Assembly: GCA_014549065.1 (NCBI GenBank)
Contig: JACDOX010000017.1
Location: 7,556,808-7,620,807, forward strand
Source: Cardinalis cardinalis
Lineage: Eukaryota > Chordata > Aves > Passeriformes > Cardinalidae
DNA: 64,000 bases
Reading direction: 5' to 3'
Shown here: positions 28,484 to 40,740 of the stretch, one piece after another
How the letters are laid out: each line of letters opens with the position of its first letter
How positions within the stretch are numbered: position 1 is the first letter of the stretch
Notes under the pieces: model-generated
Database searches by the model: none
Seen by the model: only the letters and a program-made list of their open reading frames with translations
What the model was told of the DNA's origin: nothing
Program-made: the position numbers and the translations under genes

Positions 28484-28518
28484 AAGGTAGATCCCCCCCT
28501 TATGAGGGGATCTTCCTT
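28484..28518. repeat. Inverted repeat / hairpin, 13-bp arms
   Basis: AAGGTAGATCCCC (28484-28496) and GGGGATCTTCCTT (28506-28518) are reverse complements except for one mismatch and are separated by a 9-base loop. It could be the folded relic of a small inverted-repeat element or chance. No flanking duplication is evident. Confidence 0.6.
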
Positions 28519-30734
28519 GCCTGACATTGTTGCGCTGTAACTTCAGTGCTTGAGAAGAGACAGCTGCTGAGCACACAAATCACAGGGAAGCAGCTACTCA
28601 GGCCCATACAGTCTTCTACCATTTTGCTTTTCAACTCAGGCAAGACTAATATGTAGGTTTTGGTAGCTGGGTAATCTTTTGAATCTTGTTCAATGGTTTA
28701 GAAAGCAAGCAGAGGGCAAACTGTTGTATTTCAGACAGATAAAAAGAACTCTGTAAGAAGGATTTTTTTCACCATTTTGCCTAGTTTGCTGATAAACACA
28801 GATCATTGCACTCAGAGGGATGGGGAATTTATAAGGCTTGGCACATTTGTTGTACTACTGNGGCATACACNTACACAAAAAAAAAAGTCAAAGTTTTAAT
28901 CAGGCCATGAGCAGTAGCACAGCCTGCTTCCACTGCACATTTGTCATATCCACAGAAATTAGGACTGGGTCCTACCATTACACGTCTACTTCACACAAAA
29001 CGTGCTTGACATAGTGCTGGCTCAAAAAATTAAAACTAATTGTCCCCACTGCCAGTCAAGTCAGGACATAAAATGAGACATCCCTAAGCAGCTTTCTCAG
29101 ACATCAAACACTAAATACCAGGAAAAAAACATAAAATATCCCTTTGGAAAGCTATGTCAGCATGCAAATTTACCTTAAGATGATGTTCAGAGACATGTTA
29201 CAGGAAAATTTGAATTAAAAATCAGCATCAATAAGACTTCCAAAGGGCTACAAAATCTCAAAGAAACTCAATAGCAAATTAATACCAAAATTCCATTAGC
29301 TTCCTCTATAAATTTCAGCCAAATTATAATTATGCAAATCTGCTTTGGATGTTTGGATCAGCATGACACAATGCTTCCAAGTGAAACATCTTTTCTATAA
29401 ACATCCTTCAAGTATTGCTGTTTGTTCTCTTACTTACTCTTCCTACTCTCTCTGTGGGCAATTGGAGCTTGAACTCATTTGGATTTTCTGGCTTCATTTT
29501 ATTATTTTGATGGGGCGATAAATTAAAATTCAGTATAGCGATACAATTGATAAGAAACTTAAGTTTCTCCTAATCATTTTGTTAGAAAAAAAGAGTCACA
29601 TATTTCAAAGTTTCTTTTGTTCCTAAATATTTTCACTTCAGCATTATCCTTTCAATACTTTAGGATCATTTTCTTTGATAGCTCACATTTAATAGGAATA
29701 AGAAGAACATGCCTCTGAATTCATAGTCAAGCAAATTTTGAGTTGAATCCAGATTCAAACTGCAGAGACATTCATAAGCATTAAAACATAGATGGGTGGT
29801 TATTGAGTTTCAAAAGCACCTGAAGACACTTAATTCTGAAGATCCCTCATGGCTTCTACTTGTACTGGTGTTGTCAAATATCTCGAAGTCTCACTAGAAC
29901 TGATTTTCCCAAAAATATAACAATATTTATGGGTAGCTAGAATTTTGATCTGATTTTTAAAACTACTACACACCCCACTGTTCTCAGTTAATTTGGGCTG
30001 GAGATTTATTCAGATGATGAAATGGAGCTTTAGCAGTCATGAGCAAAATTCTTATTTTGAAGTACTTAACTAGATTTTGAAAAGAGAGGGGAAACAAACA
30101 GCTTCATTGTCCTGTATGATGCTGGGCCAGCCACCTTGTTGCTCGCGTCAGAACAGCTCCCATTTTGAGTATCTAGTTCGGCTAAGATGACACTTCTATT
30201 GCCAGGTAGGTTAAAGANGCTNGATGACTCAAGAAAAGGAGAGAAGCTCTCACTGGTCTCTAAANAGAAAAGCCAGAAAAAGCCAGCATNGTCTTGTGTT
30301 TAGTCCCCTAAGCTACCACTTAAAACTGTGTGTACCCCNAAAGAAACTAAAGTNAGCAAGGAAAGGTTCAGTTCAGCGAACATTTTATATCATCACCCCG
30401 GNGATTTTTTTCAGCAAGCTTAATTCCTTCCTCAGATACTTGGCTTACATTTGGAATGCAAAGCAACACAGAGNTACAGCTAACAGGGCAGTGAGAGCCT
30501 CTCTGAAGACCTGAGTAAATGCTCTGACACACAGAACCATGGTGATTTCCAGACAACACTANGACATCTGCTCCATCATGTAAAAATGAGACTTAACAAA
30601 GCCCAACTTCAATTCATTTGAAAGCCTCATTTGTAGATCCCATTTTAGACCCTCTTGCTGTAGATTTCACTTCCCCAGCTACTTAACATGCACATTGGAC
30701 CCTCCAACACTGAGCCATATAGATTTGTCTTTGT

Positions 30735-30935
30735 CTTTTGTGTTAATTATTAGCTGCTGCAGAGCTGTCTCTGTGGGTGAACGCACACAGAAACAAAGGC
30801 GGTAAGGTTGTAAAACCTTTTATCTCTATCAGGGCACATTATTTGATAAGGTGCTAAGCTAATAGCAATGCATGTCAAATTGTGTTTAGACAGATCAGTG
30901 TGCTGGGAATTGGAGGTTATATTTGTCTCTACAAA
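30735..30935. promoter_or_regulatory. Motif-dense patch, possible enhancer
   Basis: Within 200 bases there is TTAATTATTAG (30743-30753, homeodomain type), AACAAAGG (30792-30799, SOX/TCF type), TTATCT (30820-30825) and GATAAG (30845-30850), the last two being GATA-type sites on opposite strands. Two CpGs and a small AAGGTT...AACCTT inverted repeat also occur. The mix is typical of developmental enhancers, but each motif is short. No gene or promoter is visible beside it, and this is only a candidate for conservation testing. Confidence 0.25.
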
Positions 30936-31927
30936 CCAGCACCTGCAGAAGCAAAGAGAAATTCATACTAATATTCACAATGCTATGTAAACCATAAAGC
31001 ATCTCAAAGTGGTTATTTTACAAATGGCTCTAAGATAACAAACCTCTGTCAGTTTATTCTTTTGAGCTTTAATCATTCATACTCTCATAAAAGCTGTGAA
31101 AATAGGAAACTGAAAAATGGACAATAAGCAACATTATATGGCCTATGCATTTAGAAGCATATCTGAGCACCCAACTGGAGACACTAAATTCACAGTAAGA
31201 TCTGAACACTTGTCCTTGAGAAACTGACAAGGATGGGTATTGAGGCATCCAAAGCTGACAAAACAAACAAGTTAAAAAAAAATCTTCATGTTAAAAACAA
31301 TAACATGGCGTGACTTTAAATCCAAAAAATCATTTTTATGTTCTGCGGTTTGCAACTTNTTTTTTGTTTTACCTGTATTTGTCCACTTCCCTCAAAGATT
31401 CCTCTATTCTGATTTTAGCTAACTAGGCTAAATGTAAGGCAGCCTCTGGATGACACCACTTAATGGAAAGGAAACAAAAATATCACTTGCCCCAAATGTG
31501 AACAGATGATAACGGGACCCAGNCAGCCTGGAAAACACACTGTGGCTCTTCCTCCAGAGACCTTCACCTTTTCAGATGGTTTTGCCAGCTTGCACATTTA
31601 AAACCTGAGTCTTGTTAATCAAGACTGTATAAGTTCATTGCCAGAGTCNCTTCCAAAACCCTAAAGAGTTTTTTATGTGAAGATCTTGAGATATCACAAG
31701 TAATTACCCCAAATATTATGTGTCTAGCTTACATAAAGGTTACAATCTTGATTATCTCAGTCACTGGAACCAAAGACACATTAAGAGACTAGATTTCAGA
31801 TACTCAAGNATGGCTTCAGCACAGTTAATAAGTGGACAAAGTTTGAAGAAATTAAGGTTCAGATAATCTGAATTATTCTACACACAAAATTGAGATTATT
31901 TCTCCTTCTGTATATACCCTGTGATCC

Positions 31928-31955
31928 TCTTGAAATTAAAATCTTGAAATTAAAA
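31928..31955. repeat. 14-bp tandem duplication
   Basis: TCTTGAAATTAAAA occurs twice head-to-tail without a mismatch, which points to a small, fairly recent slippage duplication. Confidence 0.85.
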
Positions 31956-34404
31956 TCCTACACTTTCAGCACTAAAAATTGCACTTGCAGAACTATATTA
32001 GATTGAGCTTANATGATTGTGTGAGAACTTCTAACAGGATGCTTAGGCATTTTTGTTCTCGCAGTGGTTAACGGGCAAATTTGGGTGCAAAATGCCACAC
32101 AGACTAAAAAGCAAATGAAGCAGATAATTTTTTTTCTTCAATCCCTTTTTAAGGAGAACTGTGTTGATGAAACATCTTTAATGTGAATAGTGGTAATTAA
32201 ACTTCACTCTTCTTCTTAGTTCTGAAGGTTAGGCTTCCAGGAAGAAAAAAAAAAGAAAAAATCACTCAATGTTGCTTTCAATTGCTATTAATTCAAGATT
32301 TTCTCTTCTGGAAAACCTTTTGTATTAGTNCTCTAACACTGCATATTGTGTACATCAGCACTGATACCAGCCTGCTTTGCTTATGGTACAANCCAAGAAG
32401 AAAAATACTGACAAGATTCAGTATTCAAACCAGGAATCCATTTTCTACCTGGTAAGAAAAGCCATAAGAATAAGCTGGAAGACATGTAAATTAATTGAGT
32501 GCGAATCAGTAAATGAGGAAAGCAGCTGTATCTGCAACTAGGAGGCAAATTCTCCCTTCCTGACCAGAAGATCATAGCAGCTGCAGAAGCCACACACCCA
32601 AAAATATTCCCTCTGAACTTTCTCTTTAATGTGTATCTGGAGAACTAGAGACCTTCTGTGTACTCCCCAGTCTTCTGACCACTACCAATAACACAATCCT
32701 CAGAGAAACTGCTTTCTTCCACCTAAGTTACCCAGTCACAAGTTCATCAGCATCATTCAAGCTCNGGATTTTGGACACAGGAAAGAGAAGAAAAAAATTC
32801 AGGGTGCAGCCNAGGTCCTTCTGTTTGAATAAGCAGGCCAGCAAATAGGCAGAAGGCAGGAGCAAAACATATGAGAATTAATAAACCATTACACAATGCT
32901 TTTCATCCAGACATGTACAAGTGGGTAAACAGACTCTGATCTTAAAGGCTCAGGTGTGCAACTCATACAGAAATGAAAACACTTATCCCAGGAGGCCAGC
33001 AGCAGAACTGAGAATAGAGGCAGCAAAGAAATGCACATATCCAGTCCTCCTTTCCTTGTTCTGTTCCAAATGATTCTGTTCATCCTTAGAAATCAACATG
33101 AAGCACCTGCTTTTTCCCCACTCCTACTNAATACAAAGTTATTTTAATACCTTGTAAAATCCGTCCTTCTCAGTCTAACCCTGCTATTAGCGTAAGGTTG
33201 ATAAACAAAAGATAACTATTGAGTCAAAACATGAGGAATTATTTCTTAGAACATGGATTTTAACAACATCACTGGCTTGTATATTATACCATTTAAATAT
33301 ATTTTCCAGTCATATCAATATGCTTGCATAGGGCTTCNAAGGCACAAATATATGTAATTCATAAGAGCGTGACACCTCAGTGAGAGGATGCAAATGAGAG
33401 CAAACAGCACAATCCAGACAGAGAAACCTCATCCACCCACAAAGATGGGTTGTGCAATGTCACATTTTCCAGCCTATTTCTCTTAAACATGTTTTGCACT
33501 TTCTAGAGCTAAAAATAACTTTACATTAGAAAAAGAGCAGTGTCAGAAACCAGGGCTTTGCTGGCTGTCTCTCCCCCAGACACACCATTCTTTATTTTTG
33601 ATAGAAACAATTTATCTCTAGCTTTTCAGACACATTTAACACAGCTGTTAAGTGGCCATACTTAATATGAAATTAGCAGAAAACTGTATTTATTTTCTCT
33701 TGTGCAGATCTAATCACATCAGTTCTACTTTTACTGACATCCCTGTTTGTCAAGTGGCTGAAAGAAATCTCCCAGCTGCAAAACTAGTGAGGGTAGAGCG
33801 ACTTGAAAAGTGAATACATATGTGCACACACCTAGACACATTTTTTTCATCTGTGTGTTTAGNAAGAACATGCATTTATTGTGTAAGTTACCACACTAGT
33901 AAAGCAGTGCAACAATAAATCTGCCCTCCCCATAAACAGAGATATCATCTTCACAAGATGATGCTTTTACCTCTTATGACATGATGGCCGAATTAAAGCG
34001 AACGTGAAAACAAAACTATGTGTTANAAACTGATTTTTTTTGTCGAGACCTCTAAGCCCTTTCAAAATAATTAACCCTTGATACATAGAAGTTAAACATG
34101 TTTACCCCTCCAGAATTNTTCACAAGAGTCCAGCACACATAGTCCAAGAATCAGTTCAAAAATCAGTTCCATAGGTCTTTTTCTTTATTAACAACCTAAC
34201 ACAGAACAGTCTTGGACATTTCAAATATATTGAAGTATGCAGGAGTTGTTACTATTCCTTAGGAGAAAGGACATATGTACCTGCTTCTTCAGACTGGGTA
34301 CCTTATTTAGTGCTTCCATAAAAATCCAATTGAAAAAATGATCATATATCAACATATATCTGTGCACTGAAATAATCAATGGTGTTAAGCAAAAGTCACC
34401 AAAC

Positions 34405-34419
34405 AGTGCCACCTGCTGT
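34405..34419 (-). promoter_or_regulatory. CTCF-like core motif (candidate)
   Basis: AGTGCCACCTGCTGT matches the reverse complement of the CTCF core consensus CCASYAGRKGGCRSY at 14 of 15 positions, placing the motif on the minus strand. With one mismatch allowed, a chance hit in 64 kb is not improbable (about 0.5 expected by base-count reasoning). CTCF marks chromatin-loop anchors, and motif orientation would matter. A weaker 12/15 match (CTGGCAGGGGGCAGG) lies on the plus strand at 45157-45171. Confidence 0.25.
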
Positions 34420-35828
34420 AACCTGCCCAACAGTGCCAGCCAACAGGCCTGTTCTCCACCTCCCAAAAGCAAGTGTTGCACAGCCAAACACCTTTATTCA
34501 AAGGAGAGACTAAACAGCTATAGAGAGAACAAAGACACAAACATGATTTAACAGGGCTTCGCTGGATTCAGAGTGATATAAATAGTCTGTTGTTTCAGCG
34601 TCTGCTTTTGTAGTGCCACCAGATCAGTGAATAGGCAGCAATCTGCATAAAAAAATCCTCATAGGCTGATACTGATAGGCTCACACGTGAATGGCTTTAG
34701 GAGCTTAATTTATGAACATCTCATTACTAAGTGTGATATGTTACTGCTGAGATTCTAACAAGAACCTCCTACAGGTTCCAGATTAATGGTTTCGCAGTTG
34801 AAGAGAGAGAACAGANTGCACTGCCACAACCTGTGTGTCACAGAAACCAACAGCAAAATTCCCAAGATGTTTCTACCATACTTAAAAACAACTAAGATAA
34901 AATTTCACTTTAAACTTTAGGACAGCCAGGGTGGCANGAAACCCTAACCTAGGTGTATACGTTTTGTGGTGATGAGAATGACACAAATAATTAGTCAAAA
35001 CATTAAAATATGCTCAGGAGATACCTGAANCTCAGTGTGTCCAAAAGACAATATGATTAATTCCTAAAATAGCGACAGCTCATGAGACTTTATTTTTAAG
35101 GTGGTCCTCCTACAATTTTCACAGGATCCTGAAAAACAAGCACAGTAGTCCACACAGCAGATCAACTGATGTAGTTGAATTCATACACAGATTCAAAAAC
35201 AAAACTAGGTTTCTTCATGCCCATGGTGATAAAATCCACAAGTAANGTGAGCAAAATGTATTGAAACAACATATTCACCCCACATCTGGATAGAACAAGC
35301 TTTCTACACTTTCATAAATGTCTTAGACTTGAAGGTGACCAAACTGATCAGGTTGACATCCCGTCTCACAGCAGCAGAGTAGTCCTCAGCACTTGCTTTC
35401 ATCATTTGGATCCTTTACCTGGGGTCAAGAGTTCCACCTCTGCCAAGCTTCACAATTGCTACAAGCCATTTTATCACCACCACCTCAGAAGTGAATCAAG
35501 TTGCTCAATAGAAGCATATCAGCCTAGCAGTTAACAAACACAAANTGAATGAAATTAGCCAAAATGAATAGAAAATGCTGCATTAANGTAAATTTTTGTT
35601 AACNGAAACAAAGATATTTCAGTGCTACTTCTATCACTAATTTTTGAAGCACANCTCTACGTGACTTTTAATTTTGCAAAAATATATAAGTGCTGATTGA
35701 TTTGTATTTNCTAAATCACGATGAAATTGCAGTTCAAAGTGTCATGTCACAGGTAAAACTGAAAAGCCACAGCAGTAATGACNGTAATGAAAAAGTATCC
35801 ATTAATTCCTTGTATGCGTATAACGTAA

Positions 35829-35842
35829 TTTTTTTTTTTTTT
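35829..35842. repeat. T14 homopolymer
   Basis: This is an uninterrupted run of 14 T following TAACGTAA. If read from the minus strand it is a poly-A run, but there is no recognisable retroposed sequence upstream of it on that strand. Confidence 0.85.
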
Positions 35843-38800
35843 AAGGCATTGCTTTTCAGTCTTGTGGACTGGCTTCACTCAATAAAGATACATCAGGTGA
35901 AAATACTGGAGAGACAGATTTTTCATATATCCCTAAGTAGCCCTTCTCCTTGGCTCACTGCAAAGGAACTCTAAATCAAGTAGATACTGAACTGGAGGCT
36001 GCTACAATATCCCCTGCACAGTTATTCATATTCTGAATAACTAAGCTCTAAGCTCTCATATCTTTTCAGTAGGTGAGATCTAAGCCTTCAGGCTTTCCAT
36101 GTCTCTGCACTCTTTCAAGCCCTATTGCTGTGACCAAGTATAAAACTTCATGCTGCTATGATACAAAAGTATTTGCACAGAAATTAGCCTTTCCACTAAC
36201 ATCAAAAAATCCCAACATACAGCAATTCCAGGTAAACTATTTCCTTAGAAACTCACGTGATANAAGATTGTTCATACTTGGAGTTCAGTACTAGACAGCT
36301 TCAGAGCACTTGGGCTTGTTAACACTTGGCGCTGATTAGCTCCTTCACATAAGATTATGGAAGTATTTTTTAGACATTAAAGGAATTAAAACTGAATACA
36401 TACTTGCAAAATNAGAAAGTTGCAATGTCTTAATATAGATGGATGAACTGATGAGGCATTGAAGCATTAACGGCAACATCCTTAACTTTNGGTAAGGTAA
36501 AGCATACAACTCCTNATTCATGCATTTGNGGAAAGAGGCACTGAACACATGACCTTACAGATAAAAATGTGGCAAAAAACTTTCTAAATTCAATGCTAAA
36601 TCCAAACCACCAATTAAAAAACAACATTTGAACNTTCTGTCTGAAGCATCAACTAAATNAAAGAAANCATTAAAAATAATCCAAAAACACAGTTCCATAA
36701 TTATACCTTTCAGGTCATCTTGAAAAGNCAAACATCGAGTTCTGTTTTTATTTTTAACTGCACTAGTGACCCAGAAATCACACAACACTGTAGTGAAANA
36801 TGACTCACTTGGCAATTACCACAGCCTCCCATATTCAGGAGTGCTGAAGTGTAATCTAATGCAGTTATTAAAACTGTCCAAGGTAGACACTAGTTACATA
36901 TTAGCATATATTATTACATATACCTATGTGAGTATGTGTGTACATATCCAGCAGAGAAACTTTCAGCATTTTTCTCCTGGTTAGTGTGTGTGCCAACAGG
37001 ACTGAAACAGATACGGGTACTTCAACCCTTCCATATCCCAACTTCATAGAANAAATACAAAATGGTGCTTAAAACACTTGCTTGGGGTCTCACCCCCTAT
37101 ATAAAAGTTTGTCGGTCCCTTCATTGTCACACTAATGTCACCTCCAGCCAGCCACCTAGAAAAAAGCAAAAAACTTGAAGAGTAGCTAGTGGAAAGGCTG
37201 CTTTCTATGGCTTGTACAAGGGAATGAAATTTTGTGTGTGTTGAAAACAGTGGTACTTAGAAAAGTTAACAGACAAAACCTGCAAGTTGTAATGAAAATA
37301 TATTAATTCTTACTACANAAGGTAACTGGATTTCAAGGAAATAGTTCCAAATGACAAAAAATTTTGCAACATCCATTTCAACAAAATTACTGTTGGCAAA
37401 AGTAAGCAGACATTTTTCCTGACTGTTACATGCCCCCAAATNTGAAAAAAGATTGAAAGACCCCTTTTTATAAACATATATCAGATACACCCAAGACTAA
37501 GAACATGAAAAATTTCNGCTAAAATTTCTAAATATTTTCACTAAGCCATTACCCATAGTAGCATAAACCACCTGCTTAAGTCCTTTATCAAGACTTTATC
37601 AAGAGAGCGGAGACCTAAAAGCTATACAGCCGCATATAATCCACATTGCCACCATTTCTGCACCACTTCTAAAGATATCCATTTGTAATTATATATATAT
37701 AAATACAAGAGATTCTTGGATGCTACCTAGGATCAATCTTAAAGTACATGTATTCATCTGCAGCCTAGGAATATAAAGCTGGNTCATAGATATGAAGGTT
37801 AATACTATGACTTTAGGACCTATCCAATGAACACTATTTTAAACATCTTCAGTAAGTACATAGTTATTGTCACATTTATGCACAAAAACCCAATTTCAAT
37901 TGGGACAAATTCAAAGAGGACCTATTACAGTGATTAGGAAAACAGGAGTGTCAGCAAAGTGTAGATAAGTGTGAACAGCTTTATTTTGCTGAAAAAATAA
38001 ATGCTGAGAAAGAATATCTGACTTCATAGTATAATTATCAAGGAGGGATAAAATCACTTAGGAGAGATTACAGATCAAATTGCTTTACTTTAGTCACATA
38101 TATTATCCCAACTAGTCCTACAAGAGTACTCTTTCAGAGTAGCTAGTACAAGAAATATAACACTGTTTTTAGCTGAAGACAGAAAATATCTTTCTATTTG
38201 AATCCACATGTATCCAATGTGGTCTCTCAAAGAGCACCTAAAAGGCAACTAGATTATTGTTTCTTTCCATTATCATTTCACCTTTGAATCCCCTACATCA
38301 GGACAGTAATGGCTACCTACAGAAACCTGAAGAGGAGACACTTTTCCCACAGTCAGCACAGCTTCAACTCTGCATGAAAGAATAAAAGAGGAAGAAAACC
38401 ACTTCCTCTGAACAAGTNCGAATGCACGCAGGTCATTAAAGAATTTGGGTGCTGATACTAATGACAGTAACATACTTCTCNTACACCTAAAATTTAATTT
38501 ACCTAGACAATTCTATCTATAATATTCTTTGTCAATATTATATTTGCAGAGATCATTTGCATTTTGTTTTGGTGTTGAGGATTTTTGAGGTTTGTTTGCT
38601 GTTGTTCGGTGCTTTTTATTTTGCTCTTACTTTTGNAGTGCTGCAATCCAAAGAATCATCTAGTAAATTATTAAACCCATTGAACCTCATTGTCACTACA
38701 GGATCACTGATGTATACTATTACCCTTCTATGTCTTACATACACNGACANTTTAANTCTTGATAAAATATTTCTTTCTGTNGTATCATAGGGAAANTATG

Positions 38801-40516
38801 TATTATATACNGACATTTATGTGTATGTAGGTATCTATGCATGCCAAAGATCATCTGTGGATTCCTCTCAACTAGNTGCCCACTTGAAAATGACTTGAAA
38901 TTACTAGGCAGCTGCTTGGTGAGCCAGTCTGAAAGTCCTTCACAGAACTTGCTTATTTATTCAATAGTCAGCTTACAAGAAAAGAGTGGGTATGGAGCAT
39001 GCTACTTTTAGGGCACTCACTTCTACAAAATATCCATGGTCTAGTAGGGAAATTACCTGGCAGGTAACTTCAAAGACAACTAGCAGGCTGAAATAATTCC
39101 TGCCTTCAGCTGGCAAACTAGCTCCAGATTTCTCACAGCAAAAAAATGTACGGTGTTTGTCCAAGATCAGCCCATTTGAGTTGTTTGTGGCTAAGCTTCA
39201 TTCTCTCGCTGATGAGGCACTATGTGGAAAATAACTTTAAAACTGTGGGTTTGCAGTTGGGTAATTGGCAGCAAAGGGGCATCACCANCTGCTGTAAACC
39301 ACCATTTAAACCATGATTCATATTTATGATTTGCACTACTATTGTTAAAAATGTTCATCTTGACTGTAAATANCAGTTTAAAGAAAATAATTTATTAACA
39401 AATACAAATATATGTTTCCAGATACAAATATAGTGTTAGAGTAGTTGATTTTAATTGCAAACTTATATTCAGTTANTACAAATCAATATTTCTGATTATG
39501 GTCTTAAAACCACAAACAANCTGGTAATTTTTACTTCTCTGTTACAACAGTGACAATTACTGCACTCATGAANACTTTTATGCATGTCAAAAGGAGCAAC
39601 TTCAATTCTTGACTCTTTACAAAGCAGCTTGAGAACACATACTCCAACAGCNGCTTTCTTGAAAGGACAAGTAAAAAGAAAAAGAATTAAGCAGAAATTG
39701 TGCTTTAAAAAAACATTAGGACCATGAGGATTTGTGCATCCTTTGCAAGGCTCTATGCTTCTTCAAACTACTTGGAAAACAACTTGNGAGATAATGAACA
39801 GAAACAGCATCACTCCATAGTGAGTTCTAAAAAATCATATTCTGACTACTCACTGTGTTTTAAGACTATGGATATGAAAATTTTAAGAAGCAGCATATGG
39901 GGCAGTCAGTGTCTGTACTAGAGAAATATGACTTAATTTACATCTCCACNCTGCTGCCTTGCTCTCTGCCTGGGGCAGAGACTGGTAGTACTGGGCACAA
40001 ACACATCTTTTTCTTCTCAATNCTCCTTGTCCCATTGGTACTCCCANCTCAATTCTTCTCTTCCCCTTCCCATTTCAATTTTTTCTCACCCTTCACCTTT
40101 AGCAAACTTTCTCACTTAACACCTCTACCTCAATTCATTCACCCAGTGTCTTCCTTCCAACCCTGCTAAGTCCTTTTTCTTCATGTTTTCCATGCAATGA
40201 GCTTTTTGTATCCTCTGAAGGTAGCAATCCACATAAAGATCACGTTCCTCTGTTCAGCTAAGTGACCCAAAATATAAACGGGGACATCATGTCTCAAGTC
40301 CAAATCATTAGCAAACAGGCAGAGCTCTTCATTTTACCGTCTATGGACACAGACATAAAAAAAACCCACACCCATTCCATGAAAAAAACGTCAGCACATC
40401 TTCAAACCAGAAGTGCACAGATACTCAGATTACAAGTTGGACTGTAATACATCTACATTAGCTATGAATGCCTAACCACATCTCTGGTATTCTCCCTCCT
40501 GCTCAGTAGATCGCAA

Positions 40517-40552
40517 GAAGGAAAATTATGTTATGAAGGAAAATTATTTTAT
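40517..40552. repeat. 18-bp tandem duplication
   Basis: GAAGGAAAATTATGTTAT is followed immediately by GAAGGAAAATTATTTTAT, which differs by one base. Confidence 0.85.
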
Positions 40553-40690
40553 GTGCACTACAAAATAGGATGCAAAAATTAGCATTACATTATGTTTCCT
40601 ATGTTTGTATAAGAGGTTTACACCAATAGGTCAATAAATCTAGGGACTCACTGGTTTTGCATTAGTAAGTGGCTAGTGTAAATTACCAGA

Positions 40691-40740
40691 AGTGGAAATT
40701 CAGTTATCAACAGCTAGTGGAAATTCAGTTATCAGCTAAG
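40691..40740. repeat. 25-bp-period tandem duplication
   Basis: AGTGGAAATTCAGTTATCA at 40691 recurs at 40716 (period 25). The second copy runs into GCTAAGAG where the first has ACAGCT. This is a small local duplication in non-coding DNA. Confidence 0.8.

Larger units (their letters stand above)
18012..30734. other. AT-rich non-coding DNA with possible conserved patches
   Basis: No exon or named transposon was found. Open frames of up to 126 codons exist (minus strand 23191-23571; plus strand 19594-19962) but have no recognisable domain and, in the second, N-containing codons. Several patches (around 22260-22390, 26160-26290, 26690-26760 and 29480-29600) have the motif-dense, low-repeat look of conserved non-coding DNA. 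That is an impression which needs alignment. A hairpin with G/C-rich arms lies at 28484-28518. Confidence 0.55.

Noticed and set aside
29390..29425. ATAAACATCCTT resembling the mir-30 seed region
   Set aside because: The seed is not exact (ATAAACATCC for TGTAAACATCC) and there is no complementary arm within hairpin distance.
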